A DNA stretch of 64,000 nt from Rhytidiadelphus loreus (Eukaryota > Streptophyta > Bryopsida > Hypnales > Hylocomiaceae), in the NCBI GenBank assembly GCA_947034895.1, contig OX344763.1, forward strand, positions 41,477,025-41,541,024. Reading direction: 5' to 3'. The position numbers and the translations under genes are program-made. Under the pieces are notes generated by a model, which saw nothing but the letters and a program-made list of their open reading frames with translations, ran no database searches and was not told where the DNA came from. Below are positions 12,274 to 22,747 of this stretch, one piece after another (within the stretch, counting starts at the first letter, position 1; every line of letters begins with the position of its first letter).

Positions 12274-13193
12274 CCCCTAAAGGACTAGCATGCGTTTATT
12301 GGCAACCGAGTTGGCAATATAGAAAATTTGGGCAAGTATCTATGACTAAAGATTTGCATATTTTAGGCTGAAATTTTAATAGATGGTGGAGATGAGGAAT
12401 ATCTTTCATATGCACTAAATTTCATGACATTTGGAAAAATGAGTCAAAAACTATGACCTAATATGTTACTTTTTTCTCCAACCTAGCAATCCGGATAGAT
12501 TAGAAAAATTGACTTTTTTTGGAAAAAAATCAGAAATTGGTATTCTAGAGTTATGTATGTACTTAGAAAGCTTTGAATCATTCCATTTTGATCAAGGAGT
12601 CAAAAGTAACAAGGAGTTTTAGTTTGCGGGCAATTATAGATTCTCTATTCTAAAATAAACTTTGAAGTCCCTTATCTTACTCAATTTTCAATATTTTTTG
12701 AAATCACAGGATGTAGATTGTTTATTAAAACATTGCAACAATTGGGATTGGCATTTTTCAATTCCATAACTAAATTCTTAACAATTTTGTATTTTAAATC
12801 ATTCTTTACTTTCTACTTACTATTTTTTTCTTGTATGTTGTACAATTCCAAATGATGTGAATTTTTTTAAGCATGTAGCCAACTTGTCTAGAAAAAAGAA
12901 TCCAAAGAAGCACCACCATTTGAACATTTCTTCATAGAAAAGTGAGCTTGTGAAGCGCAATTGCCTTGTTTTTTGTAGGGCCCAAAAAATGATTTGAATG
13001 CTTATATCTTGCAATCCACATGGTGAAAATTTCTGAATTCTTTTTTTACATCGTTTCTAACTAGTATACTACAAGATCCTATTCTTACTTGTGTCCCAAA
13101 ATGTTTTCTTTTCTTCTAAAAGTTGGAACTTATACTAGAAATGACAGTTTGGGAGCATTTTTAGTGAAAACATAGTCAAAGAACTTAAGGGTT
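12274..13193 (-). mobile_element. Non-autonomous DNA element, family A copy 3 (inverted)
   Basis: The left end reads CCCCTAAAGGACTAGCATG, the inverse of the right end of 18811-19420. The other end reads (minus strand) CCCTTAAGTTCTTTGACTATG, homologous to the left end of that element. Flanks are TTAAAA on the left and TTTTAG on the right, so the TTAA duplication is not intact. The 920-bp body is non-coding. Confidence 0.65.
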
Positions 13194-13381
13194 TTAGTTG
13201 TTCAAGTGTATTTGAATCATTTTTCCAATGAAGACATTGTGATTCGTGAAGAGAGTTTAAATATTGTATATTAAATATGATCCCTTATATGTCATTGGCT
13301 TTCAAAATACATTTGAAAATTGAGAGGCTAGGTGTAACTTTGAAGGGTTAATAGAAGATAATGCAATCATAATATTATTAA

Positions 13382-13826
13382 CCCTTTAAGCACCATAATT
13401 TCAAAATTTGAACAACAAATGAACACAAAGTCTTGTTTTTTTCATCCATCTATTAAAAGTTTGTGGATTCTTGTGTTAATTTTCTTACATTTATAAGGTA
13501 TAGATTTTCAAATATTATGTAGTTTAAGGGATGTAGGTATGTAAGTATTATTGACCTCAAAAAGTAACTTTCAAGTTCAAAAAATGACTTGAATAAATAA
13601 ATTAAATTAAATTTCAATAAAAGAACCATAATTAGGTCTTATCATTTTGAATTGTAAGAAATAAATTCTTGTGAAAAATACTCATGTGCAATCTATAATC
13701 AATTTTAGAAAGACTTTTCAACTTTTGGTTTCAAAATTTATTGATAATTATTGGTAATTATATTAGTAGTTCTAACCATAAGGAAATAATCTATGAATCA
13801 CATTTTACAACTTAGTACATAAAGGG
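13382..13826. mobile_element. TTAA-flanked MITE, 445 bp
   Basis: Exact TTAA is present on both sides (13378-13381 and 13827-13830). Termini CCCTTTAAGCAC and (inverted) CCCTTTATGTAC match at 10 of 12 positions. The body is AT-rich with no ORF. Immediately before it, at 13345, sits GAAGGGTTAA, which may be the end of another, undefined element. Confidence 0.6.
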
Positions 13827-13830
13827 TTAA

Positions 13831-14932
13831 GCAATGCAAGGGGGAAGGGGCTTTGGAGTTCAAGCATATAGCCAAGTAGGAAAATTGACTTACATTTGGC
13901 TAAGTAGTATATCACCATACATGAAGGTTTGATTTGGCACCTGAGAGCCGAAATTGAATTTCCATATTAGATTCTCATGGTGATCCATGTCACCCTAGAC
14001 CATTCACAAGATGACACATGTCACATTTATGCAAAATGACTTAATTTCTGTTGAATTAGACCTTTGCATGGGATAAGGTAGCCGACTTCTTTCCGACTAC
14101 GACCTATTTTTGCTAGTTAGATTGCTTTGTTTCCGATCACTTGTGACAGCTCACGTGGTTAGGTGACAGCTCATGCGTCACAAATGTCGGAGAGGTGTAC
14201 ATTAAATTCATACAATGATCACAAGATGTACATTTGAAGCTACAATTTATCACCTGCTCTAAAGCATGGTCAATTTTGTAATCAACCTATGGTTGGAAAT
14301 ACAGTGCCCTATATAACAAGAATGGATTGAACGGAATCTTTATGAAAAAAAATCCTAATTATTCCGTTTTTTCAGGGGAAAAAAGGAAAATTTTCTAGAA
14401 CCCTCCTCAAATCTATTTTTCTAACGGGGGGATTTTTCTCCTCACTAAATACATATTGGAAGTATGCTAAATTGCTTAAGTGGTCGGAATGAGGTCGGCC
14501 ACCTTATCAACTGCTTTTTTGAGCATGTGTATCCGGCATCCGAGCTCTTGTATGAGACGGAAGCGGCTGCATAATGGGTGACGATGTTGTCAGATTGTCG
14601 GCATAATGTGAGGAAGCATCAGTGGAAGAGCCTGGCATCAGTTGCAGAGCACTCGTGACTGTTTCTAAAAGCTTACACATGATTTGTGTTGGGGAAAAAA
14701 AACAAAAAACAAAACGGACACACAAATAAAAGCCTGCACATGGCTTGCAGCTCAAAAAGGACAACCCAATTGCTGCAATGAGTTTGGTGGTGCATAACTT
14801 ATCTGTAAGACATGGTAAGTTAATTTTTGCCGCATCATTCAAAAAACAGGTGCCCACTTTTTGTTCTATGTTGATGGAGGTATTTGAGATACAAACAATA
14901 GGACACTCTTTGCAGCACCCATAACTGTCAAT
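13831..14932. other. Intergenic, no gene called
   Basis: A 116-codon minus-strand frame at 14857-14507 has no recognisable domain and is not supported by neighbouring exons. The palindromic GACAGCTCACGTGGTTAG and GACAGCTCATGCGTCAC segments near 14145-14180 form a direct repeat. Nothing else is clear. Confidence 0.3.
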
Positions 14933-14936
14933 TTAA

Positions 14937-15515
14937 CCCCTAAAGTCCCAAGGCCATTTTTCTGTCAAAAACACTCAAAACTACCACTTTTGCTATGTTC
15001 ACCTATGAAATGAATTTTTAAAATATTTTTTAGAATCTAACCGTAGGATCTTGTTCTACACTTATCTTCGATCACGTAACAAATTTTTTTGTGATTTTTG
15101 ACCGTATAGATTGAAAGATATTAGCATTCAAAGTAGAAGAAAAAAAATTCTATCAAGAAGTTGCTATGATTGCCCACAAAACAAGAAACTCCATAACTTT
15201 CACATCACTAGTCCAAATGGAATGAATCAAAGCTTCCCATTTAGAAGAAAATATAATATATAAGAAAAAAAATGTTAAAATTTTTATTTCAATTTCTGGT
15301 GGATTTTTTGTGCTGCCTGGTCTCCCCCATTTTGAGGTTATTGTGGCATAACTTTTCATCCTGGGCACCGATTGGAATAAAAATTATATTCTTGGAAAGC
15401 TCATAAGTTTATCTATTTTATGAGAAAGTTTCAAAAAGTTTCAGTAAAAATTGAGATTATGAGAGCCTGCCCAAAATCCATTTTGTCCCCCATAGGGACA
15501 ATGGGACTTTAGGGG
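14937..15515 (+). mobile_element. TTAA-flanked element, family B copy 2, perfect 14-bp termini
   Basis: TTAA lies at 14933-14936 and 15516-15519. The left end CCCCTAAAGTCCCA and the inverted right end are identical over 14 bp. The 579-bp body is a shorter version of 8253-9178 lacking a central segment. It carries two related internal modules beginning CATAACTTT (near 15192 and 15348). Confidence 0.85.
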
Positions 15516-15651
15516 TTAAGGTTTTTGGACATGATGTTGATTAATAGACATCCAATAAATTGTCGGACCCTACTAGCAAGAGAAAAAAAAATTCAATGCA
15601 CTTTCAAATGTGTGTTTTTGGACACTCTTAGTATAAATTGTGAATTTTTAA

Positions 15652-15872
15652 CCCCTTAATGCCTAGATTCTTTTTCAAATTTTGGCACATTTTTGTTGAT
15701 ATCTTTCTACAAAAATATCATTTACCACAATTTCATAAAATTGGTCATCAAGGAAGGTTGTCTTTTTAAGACTCAAGTGTTACATTGGGTGAATGAGAAG
15801 TTAGTTGGACAAAACAATGCCTCCAAGCCCTTTGTTCATCATTTAGAATATGGACGCTGGAGCGCTTAAGGG
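15652..15872. mobile_element. TTAA-flanked small MITE, 221 bp
   Basis: TTAA is present on both sides (15648-15651 and 15873-15876). The left end is CCCCTTAATGCC and the inverted right end CCCTTAAGCGC, so the match is good only over the outer 8-10 bases. There is no ORF. It differs in sequence from families A and B. Confidence 0.55.
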
Positions 15873-16002
15873 TTAAAGAGTCTACTATAGATGCACCTAA
15901 TACCAACACTAGCTAGGGGATGATGTAGTACATCCTTGTAATCACATCTATTTACTTCCTAGGATTTTTCAAGATTTTAGAGGTGACGATTATGGATGTT
16001 GC

Positions 16003-16683
16003 TGCCTTAGTTACTATTATTAGAATCTTCAAATTTTCATTGTTTTCCTTGAATGGCAAGTGAGAGGAGGTATATAATGACACAATTTGCCAATTAATTA
16101 TTTCACATACAATGACAATGTACTTGTGAAATTCCTTTTGTATCCCGGAATATTTATACTTCTTTGGAAGTTGTTAGTGCAATTGATATGGAATATTAGG
16201 ATTATATCCTATATCAATACCTACATCTATATACCAATATACCATATATCTATATATGTCCATATACCATGTATCATCTCTCTATATACACTCAATATAC
16301 ATGTGTGTGCTCCGCATATCATATATCATATTTCATAAGTATCATATTCAAGATCAATGACGGGGATTCAATTAAAACAATTTAATGGTGCAATTTTGAT
16401 CAATGGCATGGAAAGAAGGACCTGGATTTTTGAGTTTGGGATGGGTAGGCAAGGGTGGTGTATGCGCATCTTTGGGGTGTATAGTGAAAGGAGGTTTCAA
16501 CGCACCAAAGATTGTGGCATTTGGATACGATATGCAAAAGTTAGAAAATGTCAAAGTTTGTTTTGGATATCTAAAGGTTCTATAATTGTTTCTTCTATAT
16601 AGGTCAATACTTATTGATTCTCGAGCTTACCTAGAATGATGATGGTGGTTTTGAATTAGTGACGCATTTGGTAATGCTCACCT
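16003..16683 (+). repeat. Dispersed repeat family C, copy 3, with a nested insertion
   Basis: Homology to 11994-12242 is interrupted between about 16072 and 16490. The insertion is bounded by a repeated GGAGGT, possibly a target duplication. The inserted stretch holds TATA/CATATATC-type low-complexity text that creates a spurious 83-codon frame. The distal part resumes with GGTTTCAACGCACC and ends in the family motif TGATGATGGTGGTTTT. Confidence 0.6.
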
Positions 16684-18806
16684 CTAATACTATGGATTTA
16701 AACATTACTAGAAAATAAGGAGTGAGTTTTTGAAAGTCACTTTTGAATAGATTTTTGCTAAACCTAAACACAAAGTGCAAAAATTGTAAAACCCCTTTGT
16801 GTGAGTAAGGTAAACTAGCCCATGAAGAGCAAATTGCCCAATGTAGACACTTAGAAAACCACCCATTATAATCTTACATCAACCCATTGCAAAATTTTGC
16901 TAATAAATGAGATTAAGACTTCATTAGGTTGATTAGTAACCAAAATCAATGTCTTGCATGATGGTGATGGAGCTATTAGTGACTATTTTTGGAACATCTA
17001 CCTTTATAATGCAAATTCATTACAAGAACTAATTTTTTAATCCTTTGTGTCATGGCCATGTTAGGAAATATTGTCACTACTTTAGGTGGTAAGATGACCA
17101 TTATGGGTATAGTTTTGGGTGGTTTGGAGGTAGTTTAAAGATTGTTTTGGACCAATTAGGTAGCACACTTCAAAAATTCATAAAAAATTTACACTTTATC
17201 AAAAAATAAAAATTTCGATTGGTATCTCTATTTCTCATGTTTCTCTTCATATAGAAAAAAAATTAATTTAAAAAAATGTCAACAAGGCAAACTCGAGCCA
17301 TTCTGTCTATCATAAGCTAGTTTAATTACCTATATGTATTTTTTCTTGATTAAGTGTTTGAATCAAAAGCCTTATGTTGTCCAAAGATTTTTGAACATAG
17401 ACAGTTTGCTTTGAGCAGCATGTGCTAAATCCTTTTTCTATACCTAAAATTTAGAGAATTATAACTAACATAATATAATATACAATGGTAAAATAAATAA
17501 TAAAATATTGTTTGTAATAGTTGCATTTCTAGAGTCAAAATTTATTTACTTTGTAGATTGCCCCCTCCTAATCTCTTAACTTCAAAAGCTATAATCTAGC
17601 AACTACATGGTTGAAGCTTCCAAATAAATTCCATTCATTCTCATAGTAGTTTAGTACAATACAATTAATTTTGATTTAAATTCAATGATTTATTTAATTA
17701 TTTTCAATTTACGTAGGTTACACAAGAATCTTTTCAATAGGCAATAATAAAAGTGGAAATAAAAGATTAGTAGTAGTAGTTAAAAAATAGCTATTCATTT
17801 CAATGTCAAAAAAATGATCTTGACCATTGAATAGAGTTAAGTTTTTAAATATAGATACGACATATTGAATACAATACTTATAGAATTCATACATGTATGT
17901 GGTGCCATGTATACAAACACACACATAGATATAGATAGGATATTGTATATTAGTATAGTACGATATACATATGCGGATATTGATATGGTACAATATCCCA
18001 TATCAATTGCAGTGACAACTCCCCCCCAAATATAAGTAGGAGGGGAAAAAAATGTAATTTAGGAGCACAATTAATTGAGGCATTTATTTCAATGAATAAA
18101 TTAATCGGCAAATTGTCTTTTTGACACAATGTACTTAAACATTTTGTTGAATGTTTGAATGACAATAACACTTTAGATAGATTTGATTTTGAATTAAAAA
18201 GGCCATGCATGATTAGAATCTCCACAAAGTTGCCAATAAAATAAGTTATAAATTTTCAAGTCATAATGGCATTTTACACCATTGCATCTCCACCTCCCCG
18301 GCCACCAAAGATGGCATTTCATGCCAATTATTTAATTTGAGTTGGAAAAAGTGGTTTAGCTATTGCTTTTAGAATTATTAAATTATTTATTTATTTTATT
18401 TAGAGAATTTGGCACCTTCTTTATCAAAATGTTAAGGCGGTGACCAATTTGGTAGCTTGGATGCAGGGGACCCTAATCAACAATCTTCTTCATTTATACA
18501 TTTGTCATATTTTTGGGAGTTTTCAACAAGAATGTGGTTCATTTTCTAATAGTTTGGCATTGTAACATTAATTTATTTGTTTTCCGGCTTCCTCTCAATG
18601 TAATTTTCCCCAAAAATATTTTTTTTGTTTTTATTTGTATTTTTGCCAACCATAATAGCCAGTTACGGTATTATCATTCAATGTTTTCATTATAAATGTT
18701 GTTTTCATTTCAAATTGTTTTGCTCCTTGAATGTTAATCTCTCAACAAACTAGCTTGTTCCAACAATGGTCGTATCATAATAAAAATGTATTGCTTTAAA
18801 TCAATC
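16684..18806. other. AT-rich intergenic, no gene seen
   Basis: Only AT-biased short frames occur. The sequence near 17880-18005 contains GATATGGTACAATATCC and CATATCAATTGCA, echoing GCAATTGATATGG at about 16180. The two places may therefore carry remnants of the same small element. Confidence 0.35.
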
Positions 18807-18810
18807 TTAA

Positions 18811-19420
18811 CCCCTAAAGGAATGTGACTATGTTTTTGTCAAAAATGCTCCCAAATTGCTATTTCTAGTACAAGTACCAAATTTTGAAAAAAAAACATGT
18901 AACTGTAGGATCTTGTAGTATGCTGACTTGAGAACATGTGGAATTTTTTTAAGAAATTTCCACCACGTGGATTGCAAGATATGAGCTTTCGAATTCACAT
19001 AAATCCTTTTTTTGACCCTGTGAAAAAACAAGCAGCTACACTTCACAAGCTCACATTTATATGAAAAAATGCCCAAAATAGTGGTGCTTCTTTGGATTCA
19101 TTCTTCAAGGCAAGTTGGCTACACTTCTTGAAAAATTTCAAATCATTTGGAATTGTACAACATGTAGGAAAAAAATAGTAAGTAGAAGAAAGTAGAGAAT
19201 GATTCAAAATACTAAATTGTTAAGAGTTTAGTTACAGAATTGAAAAATGCCAATCCAAATGGTTGAAATGTTGTAATGAACAATCTACATCCTCTTATTT
19301 TAATTTTTTTCAAAAAATATTGAAAATTGATTAAAATAAAAGACTTCAAAGTTTATTTAAGAATAGAGATTTGCCCAAAATTTATATGTTGCCAAAAAAC
19401 ACATGCTAGTCCTTTAGGGG
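18811..19420 (+). mobile_element. TTAA-flanked element, family A copy 2 (best preserved)
   Basis: TTAA flanks both ends (18807-18810 and 19421-19424). The left end CCCCTAAAGGA equals the inverted right end over 11 bp. The 610-bp body is non-coding. It shares with the other family A copies CTTTGGATTCATTCTTCAAG, GGAATTGTACAACATG and AAAATGCCAATCC. This copy defines the family borders. Confidence 0.8.
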
Positions 19421-19747
19421 TTAACTTACATTCTTCCGCAAGTTGTGTATTACTGTACTTTTAGATTAGTTAGGTAACTAAAATATGAAACAAAAATTGA
19501 GATTTTTTAGAAAAAGAATTGAAGGTAAACATAAATTAACATGTTGAGGCTAATGCACACATAATAGGAGTAGAAATGAAGAACAAAATTATTGTAAATT
19601 GAACAAATTTGTGATCAAAAGTGGAATTTAGATGCAATTTGCACTGTAAAGATATTGTTATAGTTGTTGGATTAGGTTTCTATTTTCTCATAGTTTACAC
19701 AATAGAGAATGGTTGTTTCCAATATTCAATGCAACTTTAGACATTAA

Positions 19748-20723
19748 CCCATCACCGCCCAAGGGGACCAAAAGTGTCTTCACACAGTCTAGCAGTCAAC
19801 TTCAAAGTGCTATAACTTTTGCATTCAATGTCCAAATTCAATAAAACTTGTTGGGAAAGTTGCGCATATTAGTCTTTTATTTGTGGTAAAATTTTCAAAT
19901 CTATCCAAGATGTACTGAGTTTTTTAAATCCATTCAAAGTTCGCAGGTTCAATTTGAGTTCACCACATTGCATTGAGATGGCTGTTACTTTGGGGTTGTG
20001 TATCTTTTTCATCAAAAATTATTTTTCAATAAAATTTGTTAGGTTTTGTTCCCTATAAAGTCTAATTATTGTGGTAAAATTTTCGTATCAATCCAAGCTG
20101 TTTTGAATTCTTGGGAGCAATTCAAAGTTCAAAATCCAGACATTTTTGCATTACTGTGAACTTCAGCGGCTTATAACTTCTTCAAACAGGGTTTGTTTTC
20201 AATAATTTTTGTCGGAAAAGTTGCACATACTAGTGTGGTTTTTGTGGTAAAAATTTCATATCAATCCAAGAAGTTATTATTGATTGAGAATCATTTTAGT
20301 AGAGGTAGGTTTAGCCATAGATGTGTTTTTTTGCTACTTTTTTCACTGTTTTTTGACATTTCAAAACAATTTTGCAAATGCAATGAGTCAATTCAATGAT
20401 TCAATTTTTTTCCCCACCAAAGTGTTTGTCTTTTGGTTTTATATCAATTTGTATTCTAAAGTTTTTTCATTTGAGTAGGTTTAGAAATCGAACTTCACCT
20501 CCAAATGTGTTTCTAAGAAAATTTCAGCATCTTTTTTCAATACTAGAACATTATAATCTTACAATCTATACGGTTAAATGATCCCAAATTTGATTTTCAC
20601 CATCTACAACATGCACACTACAAGATTGTACGGTTGAGATTTTCACACCTTACTCACATTTAGACTTATAACACTTGAAAAGCAAGGTTTTTTTTGACAT
20701 GTTGGGCCTTGGGCGGTGAGGGG
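19748..20723. mobile_element. TTAA-flanked element, 976 bp, 17-bp termini, three internal modules
   Basis: TTAA lies at 19744-19747 and 20724-20727. The left end CCCATCACCGCCCAAGG and the inverted right end CCCCTCACCGCCCAAGG agree at 16 of 17 bases. The inside contains three diverged modules, starting near 19810, 19982 and 20170. Each runs ...TAACTT..., AATAAAACTTGTT-like text, GTGGTAAAATTTTC and ATC(A/T)ATCCAAG. There is no transposase ORF. Termini differ from families A and B although the flanks are the same. Confidence 0.8.
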
Positions 20724-20782
20724 TTAAGAATTCCTTCAAGTAAAAAATGCTGGTCCCAAGTGTGACTGAGTCTCCTGACACC

Positions 20783-20994
20783 TAGACCAGAGAGCTTGAT
20801 ACCCGCGAAGGTGTCTACGAATACCCGCCCATGTTTCAAACAGGGTATCAACAGAGTGTCTTCCGAGACCCGGCTCATCGCGCACTATTTCTTGAAGTGA
20901 ACCGCAGCTGGATTCCAAAGCTTGAAGAAGAAGAAGCTCGTTTTTGTATCAAATTTCGTTACGAATTTTGCAGGGGAGAATTTTCAGTGTAATT
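20783..20994 (+). other. Possible orphan coding exon of unknown gene
   Basis: After a possible splice acceptor (CACCTAG) one plus-strand frame stays open for about 65 codons with balanced, charged composition. It includes EYPPMFQTGYQQ, FRDPAHRALFLEVNRSWIP and LEEEEARFCIKFRYEF. It lacks an ATG, and a GTAATT donor could follow at its end. Partner exons were not found. The TTAA element at 19748-20723 ends only about 60 bases before it. The family is not recognised; it could be a chance frame. Confidence 0.3.
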
Positions 20995-22747
20995 CAAGAT
21001 GCAACCAAGTGCGTCTGTAACAAATGTCTTGCAAAATTTATGGTAAGGTACTCTCCCAAACTCACATTGAATCCTTCATGACATTCTTCATGAGGTGAAG
21101 AAACAATTTCCACAATCCTCCTGAGGTCCAAGAAATATTGTTTTCCAAATCAAGAGTTAGCCAATTTTTTTGCAAACAGAAGGCAATTGTAGAACCTCAT
21201 ATCATTGATTTGTTACCTTTCTTTCTCCGTCAATACTTAGACTCTGACGTGAATGCAACTCATCAAATTTATATTAACTTTGTAAGAATCAAGATCCGTT
21301 ATTCCAATTTTGATCATGGATTTTGACTCTCAAAGGGTATTCTGGATGGTTCGAAAGACTGTTACGTATGTCCTGATGCTGTCAATGCTCGAAAAGACTG
21401 CTGGTGGCTTTTTTTTTATCTGCTTCGGATATTCACAGGTCATTATTAGGGTTAACGGTGAGAAGAATAGTGTAGGAATCTTCATTTAAGAGGTTGAGTT
21501 CCAAAATCCAAATCTCCTGACTAATATTTGTGATAAACTGTCGTGGTTCAAAATGCACTTCATTCTATTTCTTATTTTTGTTTTCGAAACAGTGAAAAGT
21601 GAAGTGCTGTGGGGAACTTGTAGTTGTAAATTTGATCTAAGCTCTGCGCAATTTATATCGATACAGCCGTACAAGTCCGTTTTTACAGAGTCTACGTCCT
21701 AAATGAGGCACTAGGAGTAGCGCTCAGTATCTGTATCTATGGTATAGTTCGTTGAACTACTCTTGACAGCCTCATCATTCATGCTATTTTACCACTAGAT
21801 TTATACTCCTTCTGGCCAGTACGTACATGAATCATGAGAGGTTATGTCAGTTGAGAGCCCTGGAATCAAGAAGTTAAAGCTGGTGAATTTTCTTAGATAT
21901 AATGACTTCAAATCTTTCCTCTGAAGATCTGTCAAATGTTACCAGTTTTTGTTCCGACGTATTTGTTCACTGGAACTGACTTCCATTGACTTCCACAAAA
22001 GAATTATTGGTCCCATAAAAGTACAACAGGAATATCACTGCAATTCCAAATATATTGTTAAGATTATGAACCCTTGATTTGCGTACTGGCAAAGCACTAC
22101 TGTAGTAGATAGTTAGCAATTGCATAGCGGCTCCACGGGTCACAAGAATGGCTCTAATCCTAATTCTTGCTTTCCTGTGCACTGACTGGGTTGTGTGCAG
22201 AAGAATCTCCAACAGTCCTCTTGGTGCGAAAACCATATCTCAATTGCCAAAGTCTCACAATTTCCTTAAGGATTGGAAGTAGCAATTGATGATTACCATT
22301 CTCTCCTTCCCTCTCAGTTCATGTACAACTCAATTGTGGGAGAGTTTTAGTACAGAGGACCCTAGTGCACTTATAAAAGAACCCAAAGGTCAATGAGATC
22401 AATTCCTAACGAACCCTTTTTATGAAAATTATTAGGCTTTCAGCAAGACAGTCTGCACAGCCTACTGGCTGTTATCACCTTATCCCAGACCCTATCAGCT
22501 TCGTTTTGTAGAGTTTGTGATATAGTAGGTTCCTCTAAAGTTCAAATAAGCCTTCCAGTGTTATCAAAAATTGTCGGCCTCTTCATTATGGTCTACTCTA
22601 GACCGACATTCTAGAATTTCCTGCACCATTTTATCACACTTGTAACACATGTCATAGTAAAAAGTTAAGCCCCCCAGGTGGTAAGATTAATGAGGATTGC
22701 GTGTAATAGGAGTCCTGAACATTCCAAGTCTTGTGACAAGTTCAAAA
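20995..22747. other. Intergenic sequence upstream of the centrin-like gene
   Basis: This stretch probably includes the promoter and 5' UTR of the gene starting at 22748. Frames at 21138-21326 (plus) and 22236-21967 (minus) have no recognisable family. No repeat family of the window is seen here, so it may be single-copy. Confidence 0.35.

Noticed and set aside
16087..16338. 83-codon Ile/Tyr-rich plus frame
   Set aside because: It is produced by ATATC/TATAC low-complexity sequence in a nested insertion.
22697..22747. Start of the centrin-like protein at 22697
   Set aside because: It would begin at TTG; the first ATG in frame is 22748.
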